A DNA stretch of 64,000 bases from CBDDFV01 sp965227335 (GCA_965227335.1 CBDDFV010000010.1:1-64000); one strand, 5' to 3'; shown: positions 43,449 through 52,314, numbered from the stretch's first letter. The notes: a model not told the origin generated them from the sequence alone. Numbers and translations are program-made.

Positions 43449-44027
43449 ATGTCCGCCCCTCGAATCATCGCTTTCGCCGGCAGCCTGCGCCGCGACTCGC
43501 TCAACAAGAAGCTCGTCCGCGTCGCCGCGCGAGGCGCCGAAGCCGCCGGGGCTGAGGTCACGCACCTCGACCTCAGCGACTACCTCATGCCCATCTACGA
43601 CCAGGACATCGAGGACAGGGACGGCCTGCCCGACGCCGCGAAGACGCTCAAGGACATGTTCCGCGCGCACGACGGTCTGTTGATCAGCTCCCCCGAATAC
43701 AACAGCGGATACTCCGCCGCGCTGAAGAACATGATCGACTGGATCTCGCGCCCGGAAGAAAACCACCCGCCCCTCAGTTGCTTCACCGGCAAGGTCGCGG
43801 GGCTGATGGCCGCGTCGCCCGGCGGCCTCGGCGGCCTGCGGGGCCTCGTCCAGGTCCGCATGCTGCTCGAGAACATCAGGGTCACGTGCATTCCGTCGCA
43901 GATGGCCGTGTCCAAGGCGCACGAGGCCTTTGATGACGACGACAATCTGAAAGACGACAAGCAACGCGAGACGGTGGAAGGCATCGGCCGACAGGTCGCC
44001 GAGATGCTGAGCCGGCTCGCCGACTGA
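43449..44027 (+). CDS. NADPH-dependent FMN reductase family protein
   Basis: The 192-residue flavoprotein has the flavodoxin-like fold of the FMN-reductase family: IIAFAGSLRRDSLNKKL (phosphate-binding loop), ISSPEYNSGYSAALKNMIDW with the conserved SPEYN, and AASPGGLGGLRGL. Members reduce quinones, chromate, azo dyes or free FMN; the substrate here is unknown. There is no signal peptide. It is divergent from the aminotransferase gene and followed after 54 bp by a lipoprotein gene. Confidence 0.92.
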   Translation: MSAPRIIAFAGSLRRDSLNKKLVRVAARGAEAAGAEVTHLDLSDYLMPIYDQDIEDRDGLPDAAKTLKDMFRAHDGLLISSPEYNSGYSAALKNMIDWISRPEENHPPLSCFTGKVAGLMAASPGGLGGLRGLVQVRMLLENIRVTCIPSQMAVSKAHEAFDDDDNLKDDKQRETVEGIGRQVAEMLSRLAD

Positions 44028-44081
44028 CCCCCATGGTCCGGCGTCGCGACCGAACCCGCACGAAGCACCAGGAGACCGCCC

Positions 44082-44930
44082 ATGACTCGCACCATCATTC
44101 GTTCCGTCGCCGCCGCGAGCGGTCTGTCGCTGGTCCTCCTCGCGGGCTGCGCATCGAGCGGATCGACGAGCCAGCCGGCGTCGCAGCCGACCACCCGGGC
44201 CGCGGCGTCGACGCAGTCGGCGCGAGCGTCGAGCGGGCTCGCCGCCCGGGTCGCCCGGACGCACGGGGAATCCCGGTGGGATGCGCGGCCGGCCCTGCAG
44301 GCGGACATCGCGATCGACTTCGGCGGCGGCCGCATCCTCGACGGCACGATGCTCTTTGACACCGCGGTCGGACGCGTGCGGATGGAATTGAACAACGGGA
44401 ACGTCCTGGTCTTCGACGGCGAACGGGCGTGGATGGCCACGCCGATGCCGCGCGCCCGGTTCCATCTGCTGACGTGGCCGTACTTCCTCGCCGCGCCGTT
44501 CAAGCTGGACGACGGCGGGGCGAATCTGCGGCCGACCGGGTCCGTCCCGCTGACGGACGACGGTCCCGCCTACGACACCGCCCGGCTGACGTTCGACGTC
44601 GGCGTCGGCGACGCCCCGGACGACTGGTACGAACTCTACGTCGACGACGCCGGTCGCCTCGCCGCGATGGGCTATATCGTCACCTACGGCGGGACGGATC
44701 CCGAGGCGGCCGAGGACGAATCGCACGCCATCACCTACGACCGGTTCGTGAACGTCGACGGCGTCGCGCTGTCCGACCGGTGGACGTTCTGGAACTGGAC
44801 CCGCGAGGACGGCCTGACCGGCGCGCCGATCGGCGCGGCGGTGCTTTCCGACCTCCGTTTCGTCACCCCGGCCCCGGACGCCTTCACGAAACCCGCCGGC
44901 GCCACAGAAGATCCTCTCCCGTCCGGGTGA
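44082..44930 (+). CDS. Predicted lipoprotein of unknown function
   Basis: The 282-residue protein has a lipoprotein signal with lipobox LLAGC (cysteine at about 23), then a serine/threonine/alanine/glutamine-rich linker and a beta-rich body (IAIDFGGGRILDGTMLFD, RVRMELNNGNVLVFDGERAW) that resembles outer-membrane lipoprotein-sorting or LolA-like beta domains, without a clear family match. AGGAG precedes the ATG. It should be anchored in the periplasm. It ends 33 bp before prfB, and the prfB promoter overlaps its stop codon. Confidence 0.78.
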   Translation: MTRTIIRSVAAASGLSLVLLAGCASSGSTSQPASQPTTRAAASTQSARASSGLAARVARTHGESRWDARPALQADIAIDFGGGRILDGTMLFDTAVGRVRMELNNGNVLVFDGERAWMATPMPRARFHLLTWPYFLAAPFKLDDGGANLRPTGSVPLTDDGPAYDTARLTFDVGVGDAPDDWYELYVDDAGRLAAMGYIVTYGGTDPEAAEDESHAITYDRFVNVDGVALSDRWTFWNWTREDGLTGAPIGAAVLSDLRFVTPAPDAFTKPAGATEDPLPSG

Positions 44931-44955
44931 CGCGTCGTCGGCCCCCCGCTACAAT
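44927..44955 (+). promoter_or_regulatory. prfB promoter with very short or no leader
   Basis: GTGACG (44927-44932) and TACAAT (44950-44955) are separated by exactly 17 bp. The ATG of prfB lies eight bases after TACAAT, so transcription probably starts at about 44962, within two bases of the start codon. No Shine-Dalgarno sequence is present. Confidence 0.55.
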
Positions 44956-44963
44956 CCCCGCCC

Positions 44964-46071
44964 ATGCATTACGAAGCGCACCAGCCTGTCATCGAGGATC
45001 TTGAGGCGCGGATCTTGACCATCCGCGACTCTCTTTGACTACGACGCGAAGGTCGAACAGCGCGAAGCGCTGCAGTCGAGAATGAACGATGCGGACTTCT
45101 GGAACGACCAGGAGGCCGCCCAGAAGACAATCGGCGAGTTCAAGCTCCTCAAGGCCCAGACCGAGGGCCTCGAGGACGTCATGTCCGCGTTCGACGACGC
45201 GAAGGTCGGCTACGAACTCGCGCGGGAAGCGGACGACCAGGAGCTGCTCACCGAGACCGACGAGCAGCTGCACAAACTCGTCAACCGCATGGAGAAGGTC
45301 GAGCTCCAGTCGCTCCTCTCCGGCAAGCACGACCATCGCAACTGCTACGTGTCGATCCAGTCCGGCGACGGCGGCACCGAAGCCGACGACTGGGCCCAGA
45401 TGCTGGAGCGGATGTACCTCTACTACTGGGAACGGATGGGCTGGAAGGTCAACGAGATCTCCAAGACCCACGGCACCGAAGCCGGCGTCAGCGAAGTCTC
45501 CTACCACATCGTCGGCCCCATGGCGTTCGGCTACATGAACTGCGAGCGCGGCACCCACCGCCTCGCCCGCGTCAGCCCCTTCAACTCCCAGGGCAAGCGG
45601 CAGACGAGTTTCGCGACCATCGACGTCACCCCGGAACTGGACGAGAGCGACGTCGAGATCGACGAGAACGACCTCGAGATCACCACCTTCGCCCGCTCCT
45701 CCGGCCCCGGCGGCCAGAACGTCAACAAAGTCGCCTCCGCCGTGCGCATCGTGCACAAACCGACCGGGATCATGGTCGTCGCGTCGACCTACCGCGAGCA
45801 GCCGCAGAACCGGCGCCAGGCGATGCAGGTCCTGCAGTCGAAGCTCGACCAGCTCGAAGAGGAGCGCCGCCAGGCGGAGCTCGACGAAGCCACCGGCGGC
45901 AAGGTCGATCGCGGCTGGGGCACCCAGATCCGCAGCTACGTCCTCTACGACAACCGCGTGAAGGACCACCGCACCAACTTCGAAATGGGCAACCCCCAGA
46001 CCGTCCTCGACGGACACATCGAAGGATTCATCGACGCGGAGCTGCAACGCCGACGGGCGGAACGGGAGTAG
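44964..46071 (+). CDS. prfB: Peptide chain release factor 2, programmed +1 frameshift
   Basis: RF2 ends translation at UGA and UAA. The ATG at 44964 opens 24 codons ending in CTT (45033-45035), then an in-frame TGA (45036-45038). Slipping forward one base to GAC-TAC-GAC (from 45037) joins the main frame to 46071, giving 368 residues. CTT-TGA-C is the known autoregulatory RF2 frameshift site. SPF (204-206) reads the stop codon and GGQ (249-251) triggers hydrolysis. Unlike E. coli there is no AGGGGG-like sequence just upstream of the slip site, so stimulation may be weaker or different. Confidence 0.95.
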
Positions 46072-46302
46072 GATCGACACGCGGGCTACCGACGCTGGAG
46101 GTTGGGATCGCATCCCGACATCGGCGACGTTCATTGCCGATCCGTGTCGGAATACGATCCCGACCGACGCCGGCGCGCGGCCCGGCGGGCCACGCCCGGG
46201 TCGTCAGCCTGATCTTCTACAAGCCCGACGACAGCGGCATTGACGTCGTCCGCGTCATCCACGGCGCGAGTGTGCTGACACCCGGTGTGTTCGACGACGA
46301 AG

Positions 46303-46390
46303 CGTCGGTTGGGTCCACGACCCAACACCGCCTGACCTGAGTCGCACATCCGCGTTGCACATCCGCGTTGGTTCGTGGACCCAACCGACG
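46303..46390. terminator. Inverted repeat between convergent prfB and purB, probable two-way terminator
   Basis: Arms 46303-46326 and 46367-46390 match in 23 of 24 positions (CGTCGGTTGGGTCCACGAxC). The 40-base loop holds a perfect tandem of the 13-mer GCACATCCGCGTT (46344-46356, 46357-46369). No T-run follows. The remainder of the 336-bp gap 46072-46407 shows nothing else. Confidence 0.7.
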
Positions 46391-46407
46391 AAGATCCGTC
46401 GGATCGC

Positions 46408-47859
46408 TCACACCTTCAACGCCGTCGCCGCAAGCCCGCCCGTCGAATACTTCACGCGAATCGGCGCCACGACGTCGGCGATGAACGCGTCCACCTGCTC
46501 CGGAGCGCGGCCGACGTACCCGCTCGGATCCAGCACCGCGTCGAGATCGACGTCCCTGAACATCGACTCGCCACGCAGACGATCGATCAGATCGTTCTCG
46601 CCCGCCTCCGCCTTCACCTGCTGCGCCGCGGCCTGACTGTGCACCCGCACGATCTCGTGCGCCTCCTGCCGATCCGCCCCCTGCTGCACCGCCGCCATCA
46701 TGATGTTCTCGCTCGCCATGAACGGCAGCTCCGCCATCAGGTTCTTCTCGATCGTCGCCTCGTACACCACCAGCCCCGACGCCACGTTCCGCATCACGTC
46801 CAGCGCGCCGTCCAGCGCCAGACATGACTCCGGCAGCACCAGCCGACGATTCGATGAATCGTCCAGCGTCCGCTCCATCCACTGCGTCGCCGCGGTGTTC
46901 AACGGACTCTGCGCCAGCGTCATCACGAACCGCGCCATGCCGGTGATCCGCTCGCAACGCATCGGGTTGCGCTTGTACGCCATCGCGGAGGAGCCGATCT
47001 GGTTCGACTCGAACGGCTCCTCCATCTCCTTGCGATTCGCGAGCAGACGGATGTCGTTGCAGATCCTGTGCAACGCCGCCGCGACCGTCGCAAGCGTGTT
47101 CACAATCTGCGCATCGACGAGCCGCGGATACGTCTGGCCGGTCACCGCGAACCGGCGATCCACCGGCCAGCCCATCTTCTCGGTGACCATCTCGTCGAGA
47201 CGCTCGACCTTGTCCGCCACGCCGTCGAAGAGGGCGAGGAACGACGCCTGCGTGCCCGTCGCGCCCTTGACGCCGCGAAAACGCAGCGTTTCCAGCCGGT
47301 GCTCGACGTCGCCCAGCGCGAGGGCGAGGTCGTACGCCCACAACGTCGCCCGCTTGCCGACCGTGGTCGGCTGGGCCGGCTGGTAGTGCGTGAAGCCCAG
47401 CGTCGGGAGATCGCGATACCGCGCGGCGAAGGCGCCGAGGGCGTCAATGACCGCCGCGACCTTCTGCGCAATCAGCTCCAGACTGTCCCGCAGCAGGAGC
47501 AGTTCCGTGTTGCAGTTGACGAACTGACTCGTCGCGCCGAGGTGGATGATCTTTCGGGCGTCCGATCCCACGATGTCGCCCCACGCGTGGACGTGGGCCA
47601 TCACGTCATGTCGCAGCTCCCGCTCGTACTTCGCGGCGGCGTCGAAATCGATGTCGTCGATATGTGCCCGCAACGCCTGGATCTGGTCGTCGGTGATCCC
47701 GATCCCGAGGGCCTGCTCCGACTCCGCCAGGGCGACCCACAGCCGTCGCCAGGTCGAGAATTTCCGGTGGGGCGACCAGATCGCCTTCATCGCGTCCGAC
47801 GCGTACCGGGATTCGAGCGGCGACTGATACTGATGATGAACGTCCGACGGCGATGTCAT
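46408..47859 (-). CDS. purB: Adenylosuccinate lyase
   Basis: This fumarase-superfamily enzyme acts twice in purine synthesis, cleaving SAICAR and adenylosuccinate. The 483-residue product has HLGATSQFVNCNTELLLL, GFTHYQPAQPTTVGKRATLW and the superfamily signature SSAMAYKRNPMRCE (about 287-300). The ATG at 47859 has GAGG upstream and the family start YQSPLESRYAS follows closely; a long in-frame extension upstream is unrelated. It stands alone on its strand. Confidence 0.95.
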   Translation of the reverse strand: MTSPSDVHHQYQSPLESRYASDAMKAIWSPHRKFSTWRRLWVALAESEQALGIGITDDQIQALRAHIDDIDFDAAAKYERELRHDVMAHVHAWGDIVGSDARKIIHLGATSQFVNCNTELLLLRDSLELIAQKVAAVIDALGAFAARYRDLPTLGFTHYQPAQPTTVGKRATLWAYDLALALGDVEHRLETLRFRGVKGATGTQASFLALFDGVADKVERLDEMVTEKMGWPVDRRFAVTGQTYPRLVDAQIVNTLATVAAALHRICNDIRLLANRKEMEEPFESNQIGSSAMAYKRNPMRCERITGMARFVMTLAQSPLNTAATQWMERTLDDSSNRRLVLPESCLALDGALDVMRNVASGLVVYEATIEKNLMAELPFMASENIMMAAVQQGADRQEAHEIVRVHSQAAAQQVKAEAGENDLIDRLRGESMFRDVDLDAVLDPSGYVGRAPEQVDAFIADVVAPIRVKYSTGGLAATALKV

Positions 47860-48174
47860 GCGGATCCTCAGGGGGACGGGGACAGGGGGCAGGAAAGCGG
47901 GCGAGCAGGCGGAGACAGGGCCGGGTTTCGCGGCGAATCTCAAGCCACAGGGCCCCGACATCCGATAACCCGCGCGAGGGCGAGACCTGCGAGCCGTCGC
48001 GCGCCCGCTGCACGCGCCGATTTCGGGCTCGGACGAAGGGAGCCCGGCATCGTACACTTCTCTGAAGAACCCTTCCCGCTCGCCCGACGGCCCCGCCGCG
48101 CCGACGCGGCCCGACGCGCCGTCCGGGCGTCCCGTTACGCCGCCGCTCCGACCCTGCAAGTCGAGACCCTCCCC
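47860..48174. other. Intergenic stretch between purB and an ECF sigma gene
   Basis: No gene is seen in 315 bp. It should hold the divergent promoters. TACACT at 48054-48059 is a possible -10 for the sigma operon; no -35 was identified. The region is otherwise featureless GC-rich sequence. Confidence 0.45.
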
Positions 48175-48834
48175 GTGGCTCACGCCGGCGCCTCGCCATC
48201 CTCGCCCGCGCCCGATCCGGCCCCCGGGTCCGGCGATCGGCCCGAGCTGACCCCCCTGCGAGAGCTCCAGCTCGTCGAGGCGGCCCGAAACGGCGATCGC
48301 GACGCCTGGAGCGAGCTTCTGGAGAATTATCACCCCCGCGTCTACGGCGTCTGCCGACGCATGCTCCGCAACCCGGAACTGGCCGCCGACGCCACGCAGG
48401 ACGCCCTGATCCGGGTCATTGAGGGCCTGCCCTCCTACCAGGGCGACGCGAAGCTCTCGACGTGGATCATCCGGGTGGCGATGAACGTCTGCCTCAGCCT
48501 CCTTCGTCGGGAGAAGATCCGGGACCACGCGAGCCTCGACGACACCAGCCCGGGCGCCCCCGTTCCCCGGCGCGATCGACTGGAGGATCCGGGGGAACTT
48601 TCACCCGCCGGCCGCGTCGAACATCGTGAGCGTCAGACCGCCGTTCTGGATGCCTTGAACGCGGTTGACCCCGAGGTCCGCGCCCTGCTCGTCCTGCGGG
48701 ATCTGCAAGGCCTTGAGTACCAGCAGATTGGCGAGGTCCTCGACCTGCCGATCGGCACGGTGAAGTCTCGCCTCTTTCGCGCCCGCCAGGCCCTCCGACA
48801 GGCCATCGAGTCCAACGATTCGAACGAACACTAG
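48175..48834 (+). CDS. ECF RNA polymerase sigma factor (RpoE-like)
   Basis: The product of about 219 residues has sigma-2 (LLENYHPRVYGVCRRML, DATQDALIRVIEGLPSYQG, LSTWIIRVAMNVCLSLLRREK) and sigma-4 (VDPEVRALLVLRDLQGLEYQ, then LPIGTVKSRLFRARQALR). The GTG at 48175 is the most likely start in the absence of a suitable ATG; it leaves a 25-residue proline-rich N-terminus, so the true start may be a little downstream. A membrane protein gene follows 88 bp later and is a probable anti-sigma partner. Confidence 0.85.
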   Translation: MAHAGASPSSPAPDPAPGSGDRPELTPLRELQLVEAARNGDRDAWSELLENYHPRVYGVCRRMLRNPELAADATQDALIRVIEGLPSYQGDAKLSTWIIRVAMNVCLSLLRREKIRDHASLDDTSPGAPVPRRDRLEDPGELSPAGRVEHRERQTAVLDALNAVDPEVRALLVLRDLQGLEYQQIGEVLDLPIGTVKSRLFRARQALRQAIESNDSNEH

Positions 48835-48922
48835 CCTCGTCGTGCCTTGCTTCCGATCATCGCTTCCGATCATCGCCCCCGACCCGTTCCCCCTGACGCC
48901 CCCGAAAGCCGACCCCGTGCCC

Positions 48923-50209
48923 ATGCGTGGATCGAACCCGCCCATCCCTGACGCCGACCTCCTGGCCCTGATCGAGCGCGAACTCGATCCGTCGGCCGAA
49001 GCGGCGTTGCGTGCGCGGCTGGCGTCCGACCCGGCCCTGCTCCGCATGGTCGATCAGCTCATCGAAGACCGCACCGCGCTCCGCAACGCACCATCGCCGG
49101 CGACCCCCCCACTGTCGCCCGCCGTGCTCGAACAATGCGAAGGACTCGCCGCGCGTCCGATGCTGCTCGACGACCCGCCCCCGCCGCTGACCGTCGACGC
49201 CCCGCGCCGACGCGCAACGACCCGCCAACGCCGACGCTGGGCCGGACCGCTGCTCGCCGCGGCATGCCTGGGATTCGCGGCGGCGGGCGCCTTCTGGTTC
49301 GGCGCCAGTCCCGCCGGCGATCGCATGATGGCGATGATCACCGGCGCGTCGTCGACCGACACGCCGGACGACCTGGATGCGGTGCGTCCGACGCCCGACC
49401 CGTCGATCGATCGTGCGGACGATTCGGAGACCATGATCGCCGCCGCGCCGATGACGCCGACGGATGTCGACCGTCACCACGTGCAGCCGACGTTGACGCC
49501 GGCGCCGGATCGCGCCGCGGACCCGATGATCGCCCGCGCGGGCGGACTCGGCGCGCCGCAGGCGTTGTCGTTCAAGCTCGTCATGCAGGGCGCATCAGAA
49601 GATGCGGCGCGGGCGGCGATTGAGTCCGCGACGATCGCGCTCGTCGACGCCCGCAGCGACGTCGCGGCGGTCGTCTCGAACTTCTCCCTCGAGGAAGCTG
49701 CAAAGCTGGCGGAGGCGCGGCAACGCGTGCTCGCCCGACGCGCGGCGTCGCAGCGGGAGGCGATTGCGAACGCGAACGCAAATGCGAACGGCGACGATCG
49801 CGTCGTGCCGACCCCCCGCGGCCGCAGCGAGCGGGCGATCTTCGAAGAGGCGATGCGTGAGGCGTTCGGTGATGACCGATCGTCGATGAGCCGCCGGCTC
49901 GCGGGCTCGAAGCGTCTGGCCGCCCCGGCGGAAACGCAGCTTGATTACTCGCAGCATGGCGCGGCGTACACCCTGACGATTCCCGCGGGCGAGCTGGCGA
50001 ACGTGCTGGCGTCGCTCCGTGACGCCGCGCTCCGCGACGGTCTGTCCTCGATGCTCGCGCCGCTGGAGACGACGCCCGCGACGGCGTCGGATGCGGTGGC
50101 CCAGTATCGCGCCGTGCAGGCGGCGATTCAGGCGTTGCGTGAGCAGGATCCGCGGACGCCGGTGCTGCTGCCGATCGCGATCGTGTCGGACGCCGACCGT
50201 TCGCCCTGA
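48923..50209 (+). CDS. Membrane protein, probable anti-sigma factor of the upstream ECF sigma
   Basis: The 428-residue protein has a cytoplasmic N-terminal domain of about 95 residues (DLLALIERELDPSAEAALRARLASDPALLRMVDQLI resembles the helical start of anti-sigma domains), one membrane helix (GPLLAAACLGFAAAGAFWFG) and a long extracytoplasmic part with low-complexity acidic sequence and a helical, alanine-rich C-terminal region. No cysteine or histidine zinc motif is present. It follows the ECF sigma gene on the same strand. The ATG at 48923 is preferred over a GTG 81 bases upstream. Confidence 0.7.
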   Translation: MRGSNPPIPDADLLALIERELDPSAEAALRARLASDPALLRMVDQLIEDRTALRNAPSPATPPLSPAVLEQCEGLAARPMLLDDPPPPLTVDAPRRRATTRQRRRWAGPLLAAACLGFAAAGAFWFGASPAGDRMMAMITGASSTDTPDDLDAVRPTPDPSIDRADDSETMIAAAPMTPTDVDRHHVQPTLTPAPDRAADPMIARAGGLGAPQALSFKLVMQGASEDAARAAIESATIALVDARSDVAAVVSNFSLEEAAKLAEARQRVLARRAASQREAIANANANANGDDRVVPTPRGRSERAIFEEAMREAFGDDRSSMSRRLAGSKRLAAPAETQLDYSQHGAAYTLTIPAGELANVLASLRDAALRDGLSSMLAPLETTPATASDAVAQYRAVQAAIQALREQDPRTPVLLPIAIVSDADRSP

Positions 50210-50315
50210 CTGACCTTACTCTTGCGCCGCCGACACCGTGCGTCGGTGGACCTGGACGTACCCCGCCCCGCCTCGTGCGGGGCGGCGGTCGTTATTGAAC
50301 CACGGACTTTCGTAA

Positions 50316-50341
50316 ATGTTGTACAATTTGACGTACAACAT
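50316..50341 (+). promoter_or_regulatory. Palindromic operator of the Phd-nucleotidyltransferase/HEPN operon
   Basis: ATGTTGTAC (50316-50324) and its perfect complement GTACAACAT (50333-50341) are separated by 8 bases, in a local AT-rich patch 41 bases before the start codon. A -10-like TACAAT (50322-50327) lies inside it. YefM/Phd antitoxins bind TGTACA-type palindromes in their own promoters, and the downstream product starts with such a domain, so autorepression is likely. Confidence 0.7.
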
Positions 50342-50381
50342 TGTGCCATGTTGGGATGCGGGCGGAGCCGGGCGGACTTCC

Positions 50382-50981
50382 ATGATTCACAGCGACGACA
50401 TCACGAGCTTTTCCAAGCACCGAAAGCACCTCCGTTCGCACGTGCGGCGGGTACAGGAGACGGGACGGCCGCTGTTCGTGACGACGTACGGCCGGACCGA
50501 CGCCGTCGTGCTGAGCCCGTCGGCTTATGACGAGCTTGTCGCCCGGGCGGAGCGGGCGGATCGACATGCTCCGACGACGCTTGGCGAAAGCGCACGAGTC
50601 GCCGCCGAAGTGGATCGCGCGTTGGCGCCGCTGAAGGGACAAATCGAACTGGCTGTCGTGTTTGGTTCGATCGCGGCGGGCGTGGCGGACGCCGATTCAG
50701 ACATCGACCTGCTGATCGTGACTGACCTCGATCCAAAGCGCCTCGCGCGTCCGTTACTCGATGTCGAACGGGCGTCCGGCCGATCGATCGACCTCACCTG
50801 CTTGACGCCGTCGGGCTTTCAAGACAGGATCGCGACCGGAGACTCCTTTCTCACGGAGATTCTCCGCTCGCCGTATCGCCTTGTCCGGGGGAATCCTCTT
50901 TCCGGGGAGACCGATGCACTGGACCGACCTGCTCGATCGTCGGCGCGTGACGCCGCACGAGATCTGCCGCGCGGACGTTGA
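50382..50981 (+). CDS. Fused Phd/YefM-type domain and MNT nucleotidyltransferase, probable antitoxin
   Basis: The 199-residue protein joins two parts. Residues 1-55 look like a Phd/YefM DNA-binding antitoxin domain (DDITSFSKHRKHLRSHVRRV, then GRPLFVTTYGRTDAVVLSPSAYDEL). Residues 70-175 are a minimal nucleotidyltransferase: VVFGSIAAG at 92-100 and the metal-binding D107 and D109 in SDIDLLIVTD. MNT proteins paired with HEPN toxins can neutralise them by adding AMP groups. The last 22 codons overlap the HEPN gene in another frame. The Phd part probably provides operon autoregulation through the upstream palindrome. Confidence 0.85.
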   Translation: MIHSDDITSFSKHRKHLRSHVRRVQETGRPLFVTTYGRTDAVVLSPSAYDELVARAERADRHAPTTLGESARVAAEVDRALAPLKGQIELAVVFGSIAAGVADADSDIDLLIVTDLDPKRLARPLLDVERASGRSIDLTCLTPSGFQDRIATGDSFLTEILRSPYRLVRGNPLSGETDALDRPARSSARDAARDLPRGR

Positions 50982-51384
50982 CACCCAGTTCGCACTCGTC
51001 GATCGCAACCTCAGTGACGCGCGAGCATCCTGCGTCTCGCTCGATAACCGCTTCGTCATCGCCTACCAGGCGGCGCTGCTGCTCGCGGCGATTCCGGTGT
51101 GGGCGAGCGGCTACCGAACGTGCGGCCGCGACCGACACGCCACGACATTCCTGGCGCTCGAAATCGCAGTCGGCGCGTCGATCGTCGACACCGTCAACGC
51201 TCTGCAGACGATTCGACTGCAGCGACATGACTTGTCGTACGGCGCGATCGACGCGGTCACGGCCGATGCGCTTGACGCGCTGCTGACGCTCATCGAAGAA
51301 GAACTTCGGCCCGTCGTGACGTCGTGGCTCCGCGACCACCGCCCTGACCTCGCCAGTCCGACGGATCCCTCGAACGACAGATGA
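50914..51384 (+). CDS. HEPN-domain protein, probable toxin RNase
   Basis: The 156-residue protein is helical and fits HEPN proteins that pair with MNT nucleotidyltransferases: LVDRNLSDARASCVSLDNRF, AYQAALLLAAIPVWASGYR, and the RNase motif R68-x6-H75 in YRTCGRDRH followed by ATTFLALEIAVG. The ATG at 50914 has GGGGAGA upstream and lies inside the end of the Phd-MNT gene (68-bp overlap), so the two are translationally linked. Antitoxin-first order and overlap fit a type II or type VII toxin-antitoxin pair. Confidence 0.8.
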   Translation: MHWTDLLDRRRVTPHEICRADVDTQFALVDRNLSDARASCVSLDNRFVIAYQAALLLAAIPVWASGYRTCGRDRHATTFLALEIAVGASIVDTVNALQTIRLQRHDLSYGAIDAVTADALDALLTLIEEELRPVVTSWLRDHRPDLASPTDPSNDR

Positions 51385-51454
51385 CGAGGCGAGCGCGGTC
51401 CAGGCCCACGGCGGAGCCAACCCCAACCGCAGAGCGGTGGGCGAGAGCAACCCC

Positions 51455-51553
51455 GGCCCATATGTCGCGGCCGATGAACTGGCCGCGAAGTGCAGGAAGC
51501 GAGTATGCGGGCGGCCAGCCGCTGCGGAGTGGTGAGAACCAGCCTAGGCGGGC
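51455..51553. repeat. Dispersed repeat, copy 1
   Basis: This stretch between the HEPN gene and the convergent winged-helix gene (overlapping its last codons) matches 60381-60482: 22 identical bases (51481-51502 and 60410-60431) and close similarity over roughly 95 bp. It contains GC-rich self-complementary segments (GCGGGCGGCCAGCCGC). It may be an intergenic repeat family or a structured RNA. Confidence 0.75.
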
Positions 51554-52314
51554 GCGAGTTCGATCACCTTGCGGCGGCCTTCAGCGCGGGTGACGACGTG
51601 GCCGGCGAGGATGAGACGTTCGAGGGCGGAACGCAGGCCCGCCCGGGTCACGCCGCAGGCGCGGGCGAGGGCGGATTCGCTCTTGCCCGCCGCGGGATCG
51701 TTGCGCAATGTCGCGAGAATGCTCGAACGAAGGTCGCCTCGCATGTCCGCCCGACGGCCCAGCAGCGGATTCGTGCGCACGACCCAGCCCGGACGACGCA
51801 ACGCGTCCGGCTTCAGATCCATCGGCGGCGCCAGCCAGTTCCACGACCTCGCAACGTCGGTCGCCTCGCGTTCCAGTCGGCGACGCGCGGCGGCGTGCGT
51901 GTCGTACACATCGAACAGCGGACACGCCGGACCGTCAAAGTGACCGCCCCGACGCGCGACGTCTCGACACGTCTCGATCACACGCCGGAACGACGGGCCA
52001 CGCTTCGGACCCGCGTCCGCCGCGAGTTCGAGCATGAGTCCGAGCGTCGCGGCGTCGGCGGCGTCGAGTTCGTCGCGCACGAGTCGGCGCAGACGATGTT
52101 TCGCGACCGTGCGACCGTAGGCGGCGAGCCAGGTGGCGGCCATGATGAACAGACGCGCTTCACGACGACCCGCGCGGGCGGTCGACAGGAGCAGACGTTC
52201 GAGATCCGGCGTCTGCGCAGCCGGGTCGACGTTGAACGCCGCGCCGACCCGCGCCCACGCGGCGGGAAGCGGCGCGTCCATCTGCACGGGCGGCCCGGGG
52301 ATCGGACGGGTCAT
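51544..52314 (-). CDS. Winged-helix protein paired with a nucleotidyltransferase-like protein
   Basis: The 256-residue protein is not assigned to a family. The last 65 residues look like a winged helix-turn-helix (RSSILATLRNDPAAGKSESA, ARACGVTRAGLRSALERLIL, then a wing HVVTRAEGRRKVIEL). The rest is helical with many arginines (KHRLRRLVRDELDAADAATL) and a short segment with GPACPLFDVYD. Its ATG overlaps the stop of the nucleotidyltransferase gene as ATGA, so they form one operon. It could be the regulator or antitoxin of the pair. Confidence 0.75.
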   Translation of the reverse strand: MTRPIPGPPVQMDAPLPAAWARVGAAFNVDPAAQTPDLERLLLSTARAGRREARLFIMAATWLAAYGRTVAKHRLRRLVRDELDAADAATLGLMLELAADAGPKRGPSFRRVIETCRDVARRGGHFDGPACPLFDVYDTHAAARRRLEREATDVARSWNWLAPPMDLKPDALRRPGWVVRTNPLLGRRADMRGDLRSSILATLRNDPAAGKSESALARACGVTRAGLRSALERLILAGHVVTRAEGRRKVIELAPA

